From: DASZIT01 sp963709665
GTDB lineage: Bacteria; Actinomycetota; Acidimicrobiia; Acidimicrobiales; RAAP-2
DNA: 64,000 bases
Direction of reading: 5' to 3'
Assembly (NCBI GenBank): GCA_963709665.1
Contig: CAVPWU010000002.1
Location: 1,240,001-1,304,000 of the forward strand
The position numbers and the translations under genes were made by a program. Within the stretch, counting starts at the first letter, position 1. Each line of letters begins with the position of its first letter. The notes beneath the pieces are model-generated. The model was not told the origin of the DNA. It saw nothing but the letters and a program-made list of their open reading frames with translations, and ran no database searches. This document shows, piece after piece, positions 50,719 to 59,867 of this stretch.

Positions 50719-51963
50719 TCAGGACGCCTCGGGACCCTCGCCGTACTTCTTGCGGATGAGCTCCACCTTGGACTCCGAGGCGTTGGCGTCGCTCCCCTTG
50801 GCCTCGAGCAGGTCCCGGCGGTCGGCCTCCGCCTCCGCCTCCGCCCCGGCGTCGGCGGCGGCCAGACGGGCCTCCACCCCCTCGGCCACCAGCTTCTCCG
50901 CCTCGTCGACCAGGGCCTCCACCATCTCGTCCTCGGGGACCACCCGGACGATCTTCCCCTTGATGAACAGGTGGCCCCGGTGGCGGCCGGCGGCGATGCC
51001 CAGGTCGGCCTCCCGCGCCTCGCCGGGGCCGTTGACCACGCAACCCATCACCGCCACCTGGATGGGGAGCTTCCGGTTCTCGAGCGCCGCCTGGGCGGCC
51101 CCGGCCACCGCGATGACGTCGATCTCCGCCCGCCCGCAGCTGGGACAGGCGATGAGGTCGAGGCCCTTGCGCTCCCGGAGCCCCAGCGCCTCGAGGAGCT
51201 GGCGTCCGGCCCTGGCCTCCTCCACCGGGTCGGCGGTCAGCGAGTAGCGGATGGTGTCCCCGATCCCCTCCGCCAACAGGGTGGCGATGCCGGCGGTGCC
51301 CTTCAACAGCCCGGCCGGCGGCGGCCCGGCCTCGGTGACCCCGAGGTGGAGCGGGTGGTCGAACGTGGCCGACGCCAGCCGGTAGGCCTCGATCATCAGC
51401 GGCACCGATGAGGCCTTGACCGAGATCTTCACGTCGTCGAAGCCCACCTCCGAGAAGTAGGCGAGCTCCATCCGGGCCGACTCCACCAGGGCCTCGGGGG
51501 TGGCACCCCCGTACTTCTTGTACAGGTCCTTGTGGAGGGAGCCGGCATTGACCCCGATGCGGATGGGCACGCCCCGGTCCTTGGCCTCGCTGGCCACCAG
51601 CTTGATCTCCTCGGCCTTGCGCAGGTTGCCGGGGTTGAGCCGGAGGCCCTGGACACCGGCCTCGAGGGCGGCCAGCGCCATCTCGTAGTGGAAGTGGATG
51701 TCGGCGATGATCGGCACCGGCGACCGGGGCACGATCCGGGCCAGGCCCTCGGCGGCCGCCTCCTCGTTGCAGGTGCACCGCACCAGGTCGGCGCCGGCCG
51801 CCGCCAGGGCGTAGATCTGGGAGAGGGTGCCCTCGGCGTCCGCCGTCTTGGTGGTGGTCATCGACTGGACGGTGACCGGTGCCCCGCCCCCCACCGGCAC
51901 CCCGCCCACCCGGATCTGCCGGGTCGGCCGCCGGTCGGTCAGCGTGTAGCCGGTGGGTGCCAT
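50719..51963 (-). CDS. ispG: 4-hydroxy-3-methylbut-2-enyl diphosphate synthase (IspG/GcpE)
   Basis: 414 aa from ATG 51963, preceded by GGAG; ATGs at 51972 and 51990 would add short extensions. Features: RQIRVGGVPVGGGAPVTVQS, GADLVRCTCNEEAAAEGLAR, IIADIHFHYEMALAALEAG, LRLNPGNLRKAEEI, and the 4Fe-4S ligands in IACPSCGRAEIDV and VMGCVVNGPGEAREAD. It converts MEcPP to HMBPP in the MEP isoprenoid pathway, with dxr two genes upstream. The last 70 residues (Ala/Glu-rich) extend beyond the catalytic core. Confidence 0.95.
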   Translation of the reverse strand: MAPTGYTLTDRRPTRQIRVGGVPVGGGAPVTVQSMTTTKTADAEGTLSQIYALAAAGADLVRCTCNEEAAAEGLARIVPRSPVPIIADIHFHYEMALAALEAGVQGLRLNPGNLRKAEEIKLVASEAKDRGVPIRIGVNAGSLHKDLYKKYGGATPEALVESARMELAYFSEVGFDDVKISVKASSVPLMIEAYRLASATFDHPLHLGVTEAGPPPAGLLKGTAGIATLLAEGIGDTIRYSLTADPVEEARAGRQLLEALGLRERKGLDLIACPSCGRAEIDVIAVAGAAQAALENRKLPIQVAVMGCVVNGPGEAREADLGIAAGRHRGHLFIKGKIVRVVPEDEMVEALVDEAEKLVAEGVEARLAAADAGAEAEAEADRRDLLEAKGSDANASESKVELIRKKYGEGPEAS

Positions 51964-51997
51964 GGACTCCATGGTAGGGCGGTGGGGCACCGACCGG

Positions 51998-53320
51998 TCA
52001 GCGGAACGGGTTGGCCATGGGGTGCAGGATGTCGACCAGCAGGGCGGAGGTGAAGAGCACCGCCAGGAAGGCCAGCATCAGCCAGGTGAACGGCATCAGC
52101 TTGGCGGCGTCGGCGTGGTACAGCACCTTGCGCCGGCCGGTCCGGATCTTCTCGTACACGGCGATGGCCACATGGCCCCCGTCGAGCGGCAGCATGGGGA
52201 AGAGGTTGAACACCCCGAGGAACAGGTTGAGGAGGATCAGCAGCCACAGGGTGTCGGCGATGCCGGCCTGGACCGCCTCCCCCCCGGTGCCCACGAACCC
52301 CACGATCGACTGCACCCGGGTGCCGTTGGCACTGGCCTGGGCGGCGGCCTTGGCCGAGGCGACCTGGTCGAACCGGTTGACCACCGACGACGGGCTGAAC
52401 ACGTGGACCACGCCGGTCACCGTGGTCCCGATGGCCTGGCCGATCCCGACCACCGCCGAGCCGAGGGCGTGGACGGGGTTGACCCGGACGGTGGGGGCGC
52501 CCAGCGAGACACCGATCACCCCGTAGGGGGCGTGCCCGGCCGGCAGGGTGAGCCCCGGCTCCTTCACCGTCCGGTCGTTGAGGGGGGTCACCGAGAGGGT
52601 GACCGTCCGACCGTCCCGGTCGACCACCATGGTCACCGGCCGGCCGGCGTGGTGCTGGATGGCCCGTCCCAGCGCCACCTGGTCGCCCCGGACGGCCTGG
52701 CCGTCGACCGACACCACGATGTCCCCGCTCCGCAGGCCGGCGACCGCCGCCGGGCCGGGGTGGCCGGCCACCGTCACCAGCCCCTGGACCTGGACCCGGG
52801 AGGCGTCGGTCTGGCCCACCGCCACCAGCAGGACCCAGAAGAGCACGAAGGCGATGAGGAAGTGCATGGCCGAGCCGGCCACCGCCACCAGCAGGCGGGC
52901 GTGGAACGGCTGCTCCCGGTACGTCCGGGCCTCGTCGGCCGGGTCCACCTCCTCGAGGTTGGTCATCCCGGGGATCTTCACGTAGCCGCCCAGGGGGAAC
53001 GCCTTGACCCCGTACTCGGTCTCCCCTCGCCGGAACGACCACAGCCGGGGGCCGAAGCCCAGGAAGTACTCGGTGACCTTCATGCCGCCGTGCTTGGCCG
53101 CCAGCAGATGGCCGAGCTCGTGGAGCATCACGATGACGACGACGCAGGTGGCGAAGACGACCACGTCGACGGTGCCGGTCACCAGGGCCAGCGCCACGAT
53201 GGCCAGGACCACCGCCACCAGCTCGGTGACGGCCCGCTGTGGGCTCTTCACCCGCTCGGGGAAGACGGGACGCTCGACCGGGGGGCGCGGCGGGGTGGTG
53301 ACCGTCCCGAGGGCGCTCAC
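51998..53320 (-). CDS. rseP: Site-2 intramembrane zinc metalloprotease (RseP/Rip1-like)
   Basis: 440 aa from GTG 53320, overlapping the dxr stop (GTGA). TM1 carries VVIVMLHELGHLLAAKHGG (HELGH at 67-71). YFLGFGPRLWSFRRGETEYG and KAFPLGGYVKIPGM follow. A PDZ domain is at LRSGDIVVSVDGQAVRGDQV. The C-terminal TM has NLFLGVFNLFPMLPLDGGHV with the third zinc ligand Asp. In actinobacteria this protease cleaves anti-sigma factors, possibly including the one at 25873, which is speculative. Position after dxr is the conserved order. Confidence 0.93.
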   Translation of the reverse strand: MSALGTVTTPPRPPVERPVFPERVKSPQRAVTELVAVVLAIVALALVTGTVDVVVFATCVVVIVMLHELGHLLAAKHGGMKVTEYFLGFGPRLWSFRRGETEYGVKAFPLGGYVKIPGMTNLEEVDPADEARTYREQPFHARLLVAVAGSAMHFLIAFVLFWVLLVAVGQTDASRVQVQGLVTVAGHPGPAAVAGLRSGDIVVSVDGQAVRGDQVALGRAIQHHAGRPVTMVVDRDGRTVTLSVTPLNDRTVKEPGLTLPAGHAPYGVIGVSLGAPTVRVNPVHALGSAVVGIGQAIGTTVTGVVHVFSPSSVVNRFDQVASAKAAAQASANGTRVQSIVGFVGTGGEAVQAGIADTLWLLILLNLFLGVFNLFPMLPLDGGHVAIAVYEKIRTGRRKVLYHADAAKLMPFTWLMLAFLAVLFTSALLVDILHPMANPFR

Positions 53321-54510
53321 GCCGCCAGCTCCCGGGTGGCCACCGCCCGCTCGGCGGCGCGTCGGGCGGCGCCGTCGGCGTCGAGCACGTCCCCGATGGA
53401 ACGGCGTGGCGAGCCGTCGGGGTCGGTGGAGGTGGCGGCGGGGGGGTCGTAGGCGTCGAGGGTGCCTCCCACCACGTCGGCGATGGCGCACCAGCCGATC
53501 CGGCCGTCGAGGAAGGCGGCCACCGCCACCTCGTTGGCGGCGTTCAGCCAGGCGGGGGCCAGGTCGCCCGCCCGGCCGGCCCGGAAGGCCAGGTCCAGAC
53601 AGGTGAAGACCGACCGGTCGGGCTGTTCGAAGTCGAGGCGGGCCAGCCGGGTCCAGTCGATGGCCCCGAAGGGCACCCCCAGGCGCTCCGGGTAGGTCAT
53701 GGCGTACCCGATGGGCAGGCGCATGTCGGGGAGCGACAGCTGGGCCACCACCGCCCCGTCGCAGTACTCCACCATCGAGTGGATCACCGACTGCGGGTGG
53801 ACCACCACGTCGATGGCGTCGAAGGGGACCCCGAACAGCTCGTGGGCCTCGATCACCTCGAGGCCCTTGTTCATCAGGGTCGAGGAGTCCACCGTGATCT
53901 TCGGTCCCATCGACCAGGTCGGATGGGCCAGCGCCTCGTCCACCCCCACGGTGGCCAGCTCCGCCCGGCTCCTCCCCCGGAAGGGCCCGCCGGAGGCGGT
54001 CAGCAGCAGACGGGACACCTCGCTGGCGGAGCCGGCCCGGAGGCACTGGTGGATGGCGCAGTGCTCGGAGTCCACCGGGACGATCTCGGCCCCCGGGGTG
54101 GAGCGGGCCCGCCGCACCACCGGGGCGCCGGCGATGATCGACTCCTTGTTGGCCAGTCCCAGCGTCCGTCCCGCCTCGAGGGCGGCCAGGGTGACCGTCA
54201 GGCCGGCGAAACCGACCACCCCGTTGACGGCCACGTCGGCCAGGGTGGCGATGTGGGCGAGGCCCTCGGTGCCCGCCACCACCTCGGTGCCGGCCGGGAC
54301 CTTCCGGGTCAGGTCGTCGGCCAGCGAGGTGTCCCCGATGGCCACCACCCGGGGGTGCCACCGGTGGGCCTGTTCGGCCAGCCGGTCCACCGACCGCTGG
54401 GCCCCGAGGGCCACCACCGAGAAGCGCTCCGGCGCCGACTCGATGACCTCGATCGCCTGGGTTCCGATGGAGCCGGTGGAGCCGACCAGGCTGACCGTGG
54501 TGGGTGTCAC
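53317..54510 (-). CDS. dxr: 1-deoxy-D-xylulose 5-phosphate reductoisomerase
   Basis: 397 aa from GTG 54510. Motifs: VSLVGSTGSIGTQAIEVIES (NADPH), ANKESIIAGAPVV, VDSEHCAIHQCLR (metal ligands), LLTASGGPFRGRS, HPTWSMGPKITVDSSTLMNK and HPQSVIHSMVEYCDG, all hallmark DXR sequences. It makes MEP from DXP, the committed step of non-mevalonate isoprenoid synthesis. The C-terminus ends with a 30-residue Ala/Arg-rich tail. It lies between cdsA and rseP, overlapping the latter. Confidence 0.96.
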   Translation of the reverse strand: MTPTTVSLVGSTGSIGTQAIEVIESAPERFSVVALGAQRSVDRLAEQAHRWHPRVVAIGDTSLADDLTRKVPAGTEVVAGTEGLAHIATLADVAVNGVVGFAGLTVTLAALEAGRTLGLANKESIIAGAPVVRRARSTPGAEIVPVDSEHCAIHQCLRAGSASEVSRLLLTASGGPFRGRSRAELATVGVDEALAHPTWSMGPKITVDSSTLMNKGLEVIEAHELFGVPFDAIDVVVHPQSVIHSMVEYCDGAVVAQLSLPDMRLPIGYAMTYPERLGVPFGAIDWTRLARLDFEQPDRSVFTCLDLAFRAGRAGDLAPAWLNAANEVAVAAFLDGRIGWCAIADVVGGTLDAYDPPAATSTDPDGSPRRSIGDVLDADGAARRAAERAVATRELAA

Positions 54511-54530
54511 CCCCCTAGCCTGCCCGACAT

Positions 54531-56606
54531 TCAACCGAGATGGACGGCACGCACCAGGTAGTACGTGGCCGGGAGCACGAAGAGCAGGGCGTCCACCCGG
54601 TCGAGCACGCCCCCGTGCCCGGGGAGCAGCGTCCCCATGTCCTTCAGCCGCAGATCCCGCTTGAGCATCGACTCGCAGAGGTCGCCGATGGGCGCCACCA
54701 CCGCCACCACCAGCCCCAGCAGGGCGGCCTTGCCGGGGGTCCAGGGGTGGATCTCGCCCACGATCACCGCCGACAGGACCACCGAGAAGACGGCCCCCCC
54801 GATCAGGCCCTCCCAGGTCTTGTTGGGGCTCACCGACGGGGCGAGGGGATGGCGTCCGATCCACCCGCCCACCACCAGGGCGCCGACGTCGTTGGCCACC
54901 GTGGCGATGATGGCCCCGAGCAGGAAGGCGATCCCCTCCCGGTCCGGGTAGGTCGACGGGGAGAGCAGCAGGGCGGAGTAGGTGCCGAGCAGCGAGATCC
55001 ACCCCACCGTCAGCAGGGTGGCGGCGGACCCCGCCACCACCGACCCCCGCTCGATGCCCAGCAGGTACCAGAGGAGGGTGAACGCGGAGATCAGCACCAG
55101 TACCAGCGGCACCGCCGCCGGGCCCTTCTCGTAGGCGGCGATCATCAGGGAGACCGTGCCCACCAGGCCGAGGAGGGTGGCCGGGTGGTAGCCCGCCCGG
55201 CGGAGCACGCCGAAGAACTCCCCGGCGGCGAAGGTGAGCACGATGATGGCCAGGATCAGCGAGGTCACGGTGCCGAGGGCGAAGGCGGCCAGCCCCACCA
55301 CGGCCACGGCGATGCCGGTGCCGATCCGGAGGCGGAGGTCGCCGCCGCCGGTGCCGTCGTCCTCGGGCTCACGGGGCCGGCGGGGGGCGGGGGGGCCGCC
55401 GCCCAGCGCGCCGTCGGGCTCGTCGGCCACCGCCCGGCCCGTGGCCGGGACCACGCGGGTGGCGGCGGGATCGGGCAAACCGGTGGACCCGTCGGGAGTG
55501 TCGGTGGCCAGGTCGGTCCCCTGTCCGGCGGAGCGGTCGGCGGCGGCCAGTCCGGCCACGCCACCCCGACGGCGACCCACGCCGGGCACCGAGGTCACGC
55601 TGGCCCCGGGGGGCTCGGCGGCCAGGGAGGAGTCGACCAGGGCGTCCATCTCCTCGGGACGCTTGGCCCGCACCCGGCCGGTCATGCTGCGGCGGACCCG
55701 TCCGGCCCGGGTGGTGCCGGTCGGACGGGTGCGCTGGAGCCCTGGCAGGTCGTCGACCTCCTCGACGGGGTCGGAGGCGGCCGGCTCGGCGGGCGCCACG
55801 GGATCGCCGGTCCCCCGCCGGCCGGTGGGCACCGGGGGCCGCTCCTCGAGGAGCGCCCATCCGGTGTCCGGGTCGATGTCCGCCGCCTCCGCCGACCCCA
55901 GGCCGAGGACGGAGCCGGAGTCAGCGGCGGGCACCGCCGGCAGCTCACCGGTGGTCTCGTAGTGGGCGGCGGGGTCGACCGGCCGGGAGACGGCGGGCGT
56001 GACGCCCGACGCCGGCAGGTCGAACTCCCAGGGGCGACGCTCCTCGGCGGTCCGGTTGGTCTCGTCGAGCGATCCCAGGGCGTCCTGGTCGTCGCCGAAC
56101 ATGGCCGGCTCGAACTCCTCCTCGTGGGCCACCCAGTCGCTCTGCTCCTCGCGCCACGCCGGACCGGAGATCCCCGACGGGTTGGGGTCGTCCTCCCCGG
56201 TGTCCCGGGACAGCACCGCCGGCACCTGGCCGGTGGGTGCCTCGGTCCAGTGGGGTAGCTCGGTGGGCTGGGGTGTGGACACCACCAGGTCGTCGCTGCC
56301 GGAGGCCAGCCAGTCGGGGTCGGGAGCCGTGAAGCCGGGCACCGCCGTCTCCCCCGGGCGGACCGGCTGGACGGCGTCGTCCACCTGCCCCGGCTCGCCG
56401 GTCAGCCGGACCGCCGGCTCCGGCGAGGCGTCCGGTGCCTCCACCGGGGTGACGGCCCGGGGGACGGCCGGGACCACCTGGGTGGCCTCACCGGCCGGCT
56501 CGGCGCCGAAGATCCGCACCCGCTCGGTCGGGGCGCGCGGCGGCTCGGCAGCCGGGGGGTCAGGCTCCCACTCCTCGTCTTCTCGCCGGTCGTCGCCGTC
56601 GTGCAC
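54531..56606 (-). CDS. cdsA: CDP-diacylglycerol synthase with ~400-aa disordered N-terminus
   Basis: 691 aa from GTG 56606 (GGAGGGA upstream). Residues 1-400 are low complexity, acidic and rich in Pro, Glu, Thr and Arg, with no membrane segment. The C-terminal 280 residues are the enzyme: multiple TM segments (IGTGIAVAVVGLAAFALG, ILAIIVLTFAAGEFFGVLR and others) and the signature SVSPNKTWEGLIGGAVFSVV, then PIGDLCESMLKRDLRLKDMG and LLPGHGGVLDRVDALLF. It makes CDP-DAG for all phospholipids. The usual length is about 280 aa, so the extension is exceptional. Confidence 0.93.
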   Translation of the reverse strand: MHDGDDRREDEEWEPDPPAAEPPRAPTERVRIFGAEPAGEATQVVPAVPRAVTPVEAPDASPEPAVRLTGEPGQVDDAVQPVRPGETAVPGFTAPDPDWLASGSDDLVVSTPQPTELPHWTEAPTGQVPAVLSRDTGEDDPNPSGISGPAWREEQSDWVAHEEEFEPAMFGDDQDALGSLDETNRTAEERRPWEFDLPASGVTPAVSRPVDPAAHYETTGELPAVPAADSGSVLGLGSAEAADIDPDTGWALLEERPPVPTGRRGTGDPVAPAEPAASDPVEEVDDLPGLQRTRPTGTTRAGRVRRSMTGRVRAKRPEEMDALVDSSLAAEPPGASVTSVPGVGRRRGGVAGLAAADRSAGQGTDLATDTPDGSTGLPDPAATRVVPATGRAVADEPDGALGGGPPAPRRPREPEDDGTGGGDLRLRIGTGIAVAVVGLAAFALGTVTSLILAIIVLTFAAGEFFGVLRRAGYHPATLLGLVGTVSLMIAAYEKGPAAVPLVLVLISAFTLLWYLLGIERGSVVAGSAATLLTVGWISLLGTYSALLLSPSTYPDREGIAFLLGAIIATVANDVGALVVGGWIGRHPLAPSVSPNKTWEGLIGGAVFSVVLSAVIVGEIHPWTPGKAALLGLVVAVVAPIGDLCESMLKRDLRLKDMGTLLPGHGGVLDRVDALLFVLPATYYLVRAVHLG

Positions 56607-56655
56607 GTCGGTTGTTCCCTCCCATGGGACGGGCCCGGTCGGGCCCGACCATGTG

Positions 56656-57225
56656 TCAGATCTCGAGGAGCTCCTGCTCCTTGTGGGCCAGCAGGCGGTC
56701 GATGACCGCCACCTGGTCGTGGGTGATCTTGTCGAGGTCCTTCTCGACCCGCTCGAGCTCGTCGCCCGACAGCTCGCCGTCCTTCTGGAGGGTCTCCAGC
56801 TCGTGCCTGGCCGTCCGGCGCACATTGCGCACGGTGACCCGGCCGTCCTCCGACTTCTGTCGGACCGCCTTCACCAGCTCCTTGCGACGCTCGGCGGTGG
56901 GCACCGGGAACGTCAGCCGGATCACCGAGCCGTCGTTGGAGGGGTTGATCCCCAGGTCGGAGTTTTGGAGCGCCTTCTCGATGGCCCCCAGCGAGCCCTT
57001 GTCGTAGGGGGAGATCACCAGGAGGCGGGCTTCGGGGACGCTGAAGCCGGCCATGGCCCGGAGCTCGGTCTCCGTCCCGTAGTACTCGACCTTGAGGTGC
57101 TCGACCAGGGCCGGGGTGGCCCGGCCGGTCCGGATGGCGCTGAACTCCGTCTGCGTGTGCTGGACGGCTTTCTCCATGCGCTCCTGCGCATCCGCCACCA
57201 CCAGGGAGATCAGATCCTCGTCCAT
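56656..57225 (-). CDS. frr: Ribosome recycling factor
   Basis: 189 aa from ATG 57225. RRF signatures: AQERMEKAVQHTQTEFSAIR, TGRATPALVEHLKVEYYGTE, LVISPYDKGSLGAIEKALQN, SDLGINPSNDGSVIRLTFPV and TAERRKELVKAV, KITHDQVAVIDRLLAHKEQE. It dissociates post-termination ribosomes with EF-G. It is flanked by pyrH and cdsA in the usual order. Confidence 0.96.
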   Translation of the reverse strand: MDEDLISLVVADAQERMEKAVQHTQTEFSAIRTGRATPALVEHLKVEYYGTETELRAMAGFSVPEARLLVISPYDKGSLGAIEKALQNSDLGINPSNDGSVIRLTFPVPTAERRKELVKAVRQKSEDGRVTVRNVRRTARHELETLQKDGELSGDELERVEKDLDKITHDQVAVIDRLLAHKEQELLEI

Positions 57226-57295
57226 TAGCGAACCAGCGTAGCGAGCACCGCCGCCTGACACCCAGCCGAGAGGGGAACGCAGCGGTTCACTGGGC

Positions 57296-58015
57296 TCACC
57301 GGACCAGCGTACCGATGGTTTCGCCCCCGAGGGCCCGGACGATGTTGCCTGGGCCCATCAGGTCGAACACCCGGATCGGGAGGCCGTTGTCCTTGCAGAA
57401 GGTGATGGCGGTGAGGTCCATGACCCGGAGGTCCTTGGCGACCACCTCCATGAACGACACCTCGTCGTACCGGGTGGCCGTGGGGTCGAGCCGGGGGTCG
57501 GCGGTGTAGACGCCGTCCACCCCGCCGTGGGTGCCCTTGCACAGCATCTCCGCCTCGATCTCGGCGGCCCGGAGGGCGGCGGAGGTGTCGGTGGTGAAGT
57601 AGGGGTTCCCCATGCCGGCGGCGAAGACCACCACCCGGCCCTTCTCGAGGTGGCGGATGGCCCGGCGCCGGATGTAGGGCTCGGCCACCTCGGCCATCTG
57701 GACGGCGGAGAGCACCCGGGTGGCCTGACCGTGGTGCTCCAGGGCGTCCTGGAGGGCCAGGGCGTTGATCACCGTCCCCAGCATCCCCATGGTGTCGGAG
57801 GTGGCCCGGTCCATGCCGGCCCCGGCGCCGGTGGTGCCCCGCCAGATGTTGCCCCCGCCGACCATGACGGCCAGCTCGAGGTCGAGCACCTCGCGGGCCC
57901 GGGCGATCTCGACGGCGATGTGCTCGACCATCGCGGCGTCGATGGTCTCGTCGGAGGCGGTGGAGGCGAGCGCCTCCCCCGACATCTTCAGGACGATGCG
58001 CCGCCGATCAGCCAC
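57296..58015 (-). CDS. pyrH: UMP kinase
   Basis: 239 aa from GTG 58015. Motifs: RRIVLKMSGEALASTASDET, VMVGGGNIWRGTTGAGAGMD, ATSDTMGMLGTVINALALQD, VVFAAGMGNPYFTTDTSAAL and FDLMGPGNIVRALGGETIGT, matching the aspartokinase-fold bacterial UMP kinase. It phosphorylates UMP to UDP. The start is 7 bases after the tsf stop. Confidence 0.96.
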   Translation of the reverse strand: MADRRRIVLKMSGEALASTASDETIDAAMVEHIAVEIARAREVLDLELAVMVGGGNIWRGTTGAGAGMDRATSDTMGMLGTVINALALQDALEHHGQATRVLSAVQMAEVAEPYIRRRAIRHLEKGRVVVFAAGMGNPYFTTDTSAALRAAEIEAEMLCKGTHGGVDGVYTADPRLDPTATRYDEVSFMEVVAKDLRVMDLTAITFCKDNGLPIRVFDLMGPGNIVRALGGETIGTLVR

Positions 58016-58022
58016 CGTCGCC

Positions 58023-58817
58023 TCAGTCGCCGATGACGACCTGGGCGAACTGCGTGACGGTGGCGGGACCCAGCAGCTTGGCGATGGTCTGCTTCTCGTC
58101 CTTGATGTAGGCCTGGTCGAGCAGGACCCGCTCCTTGTACCAGCCGCCCAGACGGCCCTCGATGATCTTGGGGAGGGCGGCGTCCGGCTTGCCCTCGTTC
58201 CGGGCGATCTTCTCGACGGTCTCCCGTTCAGCGGCCACCTCCGCCTCGGGCACCTCGTCCCGGGTGATGTACAGAGGACGGGCGAAGGCGATGTGGGCGG
58301 CGATGTCGTGGGCCAGCTCGGCGGAGCCACCGGCCACGGCCACCAGCACGCCGTTGACGCCCCGGCCGGCCTGGAGGTGGAGGTAGCTGTCGACGGCACC
58401 GTCGGCCGGCGCCTCGATCCGGACCACCTTGCCCACGGAGATGTTCTCCTTCAGGCGCGTCTTCATGTCCTCGAGCTCGGTGGTCCGCTGCTCGACGGCA
58501 CCCTCGCCCTCGGCGGCCACCAGCTGGGCCAGGTCGTCGACCATGGCCTTGAACTCGTCGGACTTGGCCACGAAGTCGGTCTCGGACCGCAGCTGCACGA
58601 TGGAGGCGGCGTTACCCGAGCGACCGATGGCCACGGCCCCCTCGGAGGCCTCCCGGTCGGCCCGCTTGGCCTGACTGGCCAGGCCCTGCTCCCGGAGCCA
58701 GGCCACGGACTTGTCGAAGTCCCCGTCGTTCTCCTCGAGCGCACGCTTGGCGTCGAGCATCCCGACACCGGTGGCCTGTCGGAGGGCTTGGACATCTTTG
58801 GCGGTGAAGGCAGGCAT
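58023..58817 (-). CDS. tsf: Elongation factor Ts
   Basis: 264 aa (ATG 58817). N-terminal UBA-like AKDVQALRQATGVGMLDAKR and ALEENDGDFDKSVAWLREQG, then NAASIVQLRSETDFVAKSDE (EF-Tu contact) and C-terminal VLLDQAYIKDEKQTIAKLLG. It is the nucleotide exchange factor for EF-Tu. It follows rpsB by 3 bases, the universal pair. Confidence 0.96.
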   Translation of the reverse strand: MPAFTAKDVQALRQATGVGMLDAKRALEENDGDFDKSVAWLREQGLASQAKRADREASEGAVAIGRSGNAASIVQLRSETDFVAKSDEFKAMVDDLAQLVAAEGEGAVEQRTTELEDMKTRLKENISVGKVVRIEAPADGAVDSYLHLQAGRGVNGVLVAVAGGSAELAHDIAAHIAFARPLYITRDEVPEAEVAAERETVEKIARNEGKPDAALPKIIEGRLGGWYKERVLLDQAYIKDEKQTIAKLLGPATVTQFAQVVIGD

Positions 58818-58820
58818 GGA

Positions 58821-59867
58821 TCAGGCTTCCTGGGTCGTGGGTGAGCTGTCAGTCGGGGCGGTGGCCTCGGGGGCGGCCGGGGTCTCGGGTGCCTCGGGGG
58901 CGGCGGTGGCGGCGGTGGCCTCGGGGGCGGCCGGGGTCTCGGGTGCCTCGGGGGCGGCGGTGGCCTCGGGGGCGGCCGGGGTCTCGGGTGCCTCGGGGGC
59001 GGCGGTGGCCTCGGGGGCGGCGGTGGCCTCGGGGGCGGCCGGGGTCTCGGGTGCGGCGGGAGCCGCTGTCGGGGCCGGTGCGGCAGGAGCCTCTGCGGCC
59101 GGGGCCGGTGCGGCCGAGGCCTCGGGGGCGGCGGGAGCCGCGGTCGGGGCCGGGGCGGCCGGCTTGGGGGCGGGGCGCTGCTGGGCGATGAACCGACCCT
59201 CCACCACCGCATCGGCGATCACCCGGCAGAGCAGGGCGCCCGAACGGATGGCGTCGTCGTTGCCCGGGATCACGTGGGAGATCACGTCGGGGTCGCAGTT
59301 GGTGTCGACCACGGCCACGATCGGAAGGCCCAGCTTGTTGGCCTCGGTGACGGCGATGTGCTCCTTGTTGGTGTCGATGACGAAGATGGCGTCGGGGAGC
59401 TTGTCGAGACCCCGGATGCCGCCCAGGTTCCGCTGCAGCTTCTCGAGCTCGCGGCTGTGGCGCAGGGCCTCCTTCTTGGGCATGGCCTCGAAGTCGCCGG
59501 CCTTCTCCATGGCCTCGAACTCCTTCATGCGCTTCACCCGGGTGGAGACCGTCTGGAAGTTGGTGAGCATGCCGCCCAGCCACCGCTCGTTGACGTACGG
59601 CATCCCGCAGGCCTCGGCGTAGGAGGCGATGGGGCCCTGGGTCTGCTTCTTGGTCCCCACGAACAGGATGGTCCCGCCTCCGGCGACCAGGTCGCGGGTG
59701 AAGGCGTAGGACTCTTCGATTCCCGCCAGGGTCTGGCGGAGGTCCACCAGGTAGATGCCGTTGCGCTCCCCGAGGATGAACCGGCGCATCTTCGGGTTCC
59801 AGCGGCGGGTCTGGTGTCCGAAGTGGACACCCGCGCTCAACAGCTGCTTCATCGTGACGACGGCCAT
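58821..59867 (-). CDS. rpsB: 30S ribosomal protein S2 with Ala/Pro-rich C-terminal extension
   Basis: 348 aa from ATG 59867 (GAAGGAG upstream). The core (residues 1-235) is canonical S2: MKQLLSAGVHFGHQTRRWNP, KMRRFILGERNGIYLVDLRQ, ILFVGTKKQTQGPIASYAEA, PYVNERWLGGMLTNFQTVS and DKLPDAIFVIDTNKEHIAV. The last 110 residues are Ala/Pro/Glu/Thr repeats (EAPETPAAPEATA), an extension of a kind seen in some actinobacteria. It binds the 30S platform. The gene heads rpsB-tsf-pyrH-frr-cdsA. Confidence 0.95.
   Translation of the reverse strand: MAVVTMKQLLSAGVHFGHQTRRWNPKMRRFILGERNGIYLVDLRQTLAGIEESYAFTRDLVAGGGTILFVGTKKQTQGPIASYAEACGMPYVNERWLGGMLTNFQTVSTRVKRMKEFEAMEKAGDFEAMPKKEALRHSRELEKLQRNLGGIRGLDKLPDAIFVIDTNKEHIAVTEANKLGLPIVAVVDTNCDPDVISHVIPGNDDAIRSGALLCRVIADAVVEGRFIAQQRPAPKPAAPAPTAAPAAPEASAAPAPAAEAPAAPAPTAAPAAPETPAAPEATAAPEATAAPEAPETPAAPEATAAPEAPETPAAPEATAATAAPEAPETPAAPEATAPTDSSPTTQEA
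58861..59060. repeat. 45-bp imperfect tandem repeats in rpsB 3' end
   Basis: Units of 45 bp occur at 58861-58905, 58915-58959 and 58960-59004, with a 9-base insertion (58906-58914), a partial copy after 59004 and a further copy starting at about 59023. They code the EAPETPAAPEAT repeats of the S2 C-terminal tail. Confidence 0.85.
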
